A stretch of 6,087 bases of DNA from Oscillospiraceae bacterium (lineage in GTDB: Bacteria > Bacillota_A > Clostridia > Oscillospirales > Oscillospiraceae): the NCBI GenBank assembly GCA_017540945.1, contig JAFYAB010000005.1:1-6087 (forward strand). The letters run 5' to 3'. The notes beneath the pieces are model-generated. The model had not been told where the DNA came from. It saw only the letters and a list, made by a program, of their open reading frames with translations, and did not search any database. This document shows, piece after piece, positions 4,997 through 6,087 of this stretch (the first letter of the stretch is position 1; each line of letters opens with the position of its first letter). A program made the position numbers and the translations under genes.

Positions 4997-5569
4997 ATGT
5001 TTGAGATCCTGCACAGCGGAGAGCTCTATCTGCCCCAGGACCCGGCGATCCTGGCGGAGCAGCGGCGGCGGATGGAGCTGGTCTGCGAATACAATCAGAC
5101 CCGGCCCTCGGAGCAGGCGAAGCGGGACGAGCTCCTGCCCCGCATGCTGGCGGAGGCGGGGGAGGGCTGCTATGTGGAGCCCCCCTTCCACGCGAATTTC
5201 GGCGGCGGCCATGTGCATTTCGGCCGGGAGGTCTACGCCAACTTCAACCTGACCCTGGTGGACGACACCCACATCTATGTGGGGGACCACACCATGATCG
5301 GCCCCAACGTGACCCTCTGCACGGCGGCCCATCCCATAGACCCGGCGCTGCGGGAGCAAGGCTATCAGTACAACCGGCCCGTGCGGATCGGCCGCAACTG
5401 CTGGCTGGGGGCGGGGGTCATCGTCCTGCCCGGCGTCAGCATCGGCGACAATACCGTGGTGGGGGCGGGCAGCGTGGTCACCCGGGATCTGCCCGCCAAC
5501 GTGGTGGCCGTGGGCAGCCCCTGCCGGGTGCTGCGGCCCATCGAGCCGGACGGGAGGCCCGGACCCTGA
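4997..5569 (+). CDS. Sugar O-acetyltransferase, maltose/galactoside acetyltransferase type
   Basis: This 190-residue protein belongs to the LacA/Maa group of left-handed beta-helix acetyltransferases, trimeric cytoplasmic enzymes that move acetyl from acetyl-CoA to a sugar hydroxyl. The N-terminal helical cap (about 3-56) fits the Maa-type Mac domain, with the FEILHSGELYLPQDPAI opening. Then come PPFHANFGGGHVHFGREVYA (62-81) and hexapeptide turns of the beta-helix (about 74-170, for example IGPNVTL, IGRNCWLGAGVIVLPGVSIG and VVGAGSVV). The catalytic His is H112 in TAAHPIDP (109-116), at the family position. VAVGSPCRVLR (170-180) is the usual C-terminal closure. GGGAGG (4984-4989) sits 7 bases before the ATG. 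The gene is single, with its own promoter and terminator. The true acceptor (maltose, galactoside or a polysaccharide sugar) cannot be told from sequence, so no gene symbol is given. Confidence 0.93.
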   Translation: MFEILHSGELYLPQDPAILAEQRRRMELVCEYNQTRPSEQAKRDELLPRMLAEAGEGCYVEPPFHANFGGGHVHFGREVYANFNLTLVDDTHIYVGDHTMIGPNVTLCTAAHPIDPALREQGYQYNRPVRIGRNCWLGAGVIVLPGVSIGDNTVVGAGSVVTRDLPANVVAVGSPCRVLRPIEPDGRPGP

Positions 5570-5605
5570 GGGGTTCCGCGGAGGAATGATCGAAAAGGAA
5601 CAGAG

Positions 5606-5634
5606 AAGCCGCCCCTCGTCGGAGGGGCGGCTTT
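5606..5634. terminator. Perfect terminator hairpin between convergent genes
   Basis: AAGCCGCCCCTC (5606-5617) pairs perfectly with GAGGGGCGGCTT (5622-5633) around a GTCG loop, giving a 12-bp stem. On the plus strand it is followed by T-rich CTTTGTGTCT, 36 bases after the acetyltransferase stop. On the minus strand, after the pckA stop at 5647, the stem is followed by CTCTGTTCCTTTTC. It can serve both convergent genes. Confidence 0.88.
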
Positions 5635-5646
5635 GTGTCTGCGGGA

Positions 5647-6087
5647 TTACAGCTGGGGACCTGCGGCCACCAGGGCCTTGCCGGCTTCGTTGGATTCGTA
5701 CTTGACGAAGTTCTTGATGAAGCGGCCGGCCAGATCCTTGGCCTTCTCCTCCCAGACGGCGGGGTCGGCGTAGGTGTCGCGGGGGTCCAGGATGGCGGGG
5801 TTGACGCCGGGCAGCTCCGTGGGCACCTCGAAGTTGAAGTAGGGGATCATCTTGGTGGGGGCCTTCAGGATGGAGCCGTCCAGGATGCCGTCGATGATGC
5901 CGCGGGTGTCCTTGATGGAGATGCGCTTGCCGGTGCCGTTCCAGCCGGTGTTCACCAGGTAGGCCTTGGCGCCGCTGGCCTCCATGCGCTTGACCAGCTC
6001 CTCGCCGTACTTGGTGGGATGCAGCTCCAGGAAGGCCTGGCCGAAGCAGGCGGAGAAGGTGGGGGTGGGCTCGGTGATGCCGCGCTC
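5647..6087 (-). CDS. pckA: Phosphoenolpyruvate carboxykinase (ATP), C-terminal part (partial)
   Basis: PckA interconverts oxaloacetate plus ATP and PEP plus CO2 plus ADP. In fermenting anaerobes it may run towards oxaloacetate and succinate while conserving ATP, and in others it serves gluconeogenesis. The frame is open from the right edge to the TAA at 5647-5649 and gives 146 residues, about the last quarter of a roughly 540-residue family. From the edge it reads [16 protein letters not shown], then [10 protein letters not shown], then [20 protein letters not shown], which is the adenine-binding stretch; the Arg and Thr of RISIKDT correspond to R449 and T455 of the E. coli enzyme. It ends with [20 protein letters not shown] and [11 protein letters not shown], closely parallel to E. 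coli PckA. The internal ATG at 5985 is not the start, because homology continues upstream without interruption. It converges on the sugar O-acetyltransferase gene and shares its terminator. Confidence 0.96.
   Translation of the reverse strand, partial: ERGITEPTPTFSACFGQAFLELHPTKYGEELVKRMEASGAKAYLVNTGWNGTGKRISIKDTRGIIDGILDGSILKAPTKMIPYFNFEVPTELPGVNPAILDPRDTYADPAVWEEKAKDLAGRFIKNFVKYESNEAGKALVAAGPQL

Noticed and set aside
4320..5252. A 310-codon open frame on the plus strand
   Set aside because: It lies across SRAP, the divergent promoters and the start of the acetyltransferase gene in the wrong frame; it is a low-complexity shadow.

Overview
The window looks like chromosomal DNA of a GC-rich anaerobic Firmicute, most likely a gut Clostridia of the Oscillospiraceae/Ruminococcaceae type. 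This is inferred from strong AAGGAGG-type ribosome binding sites, sigma-A promoters, high third-position GC, the gene families present (DUF1653, DUF3795-GNAT, VanY-like peptidase, ATP-dependent PEP carboxykinase) and intergenic dispersed repeats of a type common in that group. No marker pins down the species.

Layout, left to right. (1) Positions 1-178 hold the C-terminal end of phosphate acetyltransferase (pta), followed by a hairpin at 194-231. (2) A membrane-anchored, VanY-like zinc D,D-carboxypeptidase lies at 264-1112 (+). (3) Positions 1113-1646 are a 534-base gene-free mosaic of repeats: a composite tandem repeat of 129 and 122 bp plus a truncated third copy, a 26-bp dispersed-repeat motif, a GC-rich hairpin and a long imperfect inverted repeat. 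(4) Positions 4832-1647 (-) form a tightly packed five-gene operon: SRAP/YedK-like abasic-site protein, DUF1653 protein, flavin reductase-like protein, an unrecognised seven-helix membrane protein with an outer domain, and a DUF3795-GNAT fusion. Two of its four junctions are 4-bp ATGA overlaps. (5) Positions 4833-4996 are a divergent promoter region with a good sigma-A promoter on each strand. (6) A maltose/galactoside-type sugar O-acetyltransferase lies at 4997-5569 (+) and ends at a perfect 12-bp terminator hairpin. (7) Positions 5647-6087 (-) hold the C-terminal quarter of ATP-type PEP carboxykinase (pckA), converging on that terminator.

The flanking genes are central carbon metabolism: acetyl-phosphate/acetate (pta) and the PEP-oxaloacetate node (pckA). 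The five-gene operon combines DNA-damage protection (SRAP), a flavoprotein, a cysteine-rich putative metal-binding acetyltransferase and small or unknown proteins. A shared stress role is possible but is only inference.

I found no CRISPR array, transposase, tRNA, rRNA or recognisable defence system. The most unusual material is the repeat mosaic at 1148-1630 and the DUF3795-GNAT fusion co-transcribed with SRAP. The long reading frames opposite the real genes are GC-bias shadows.
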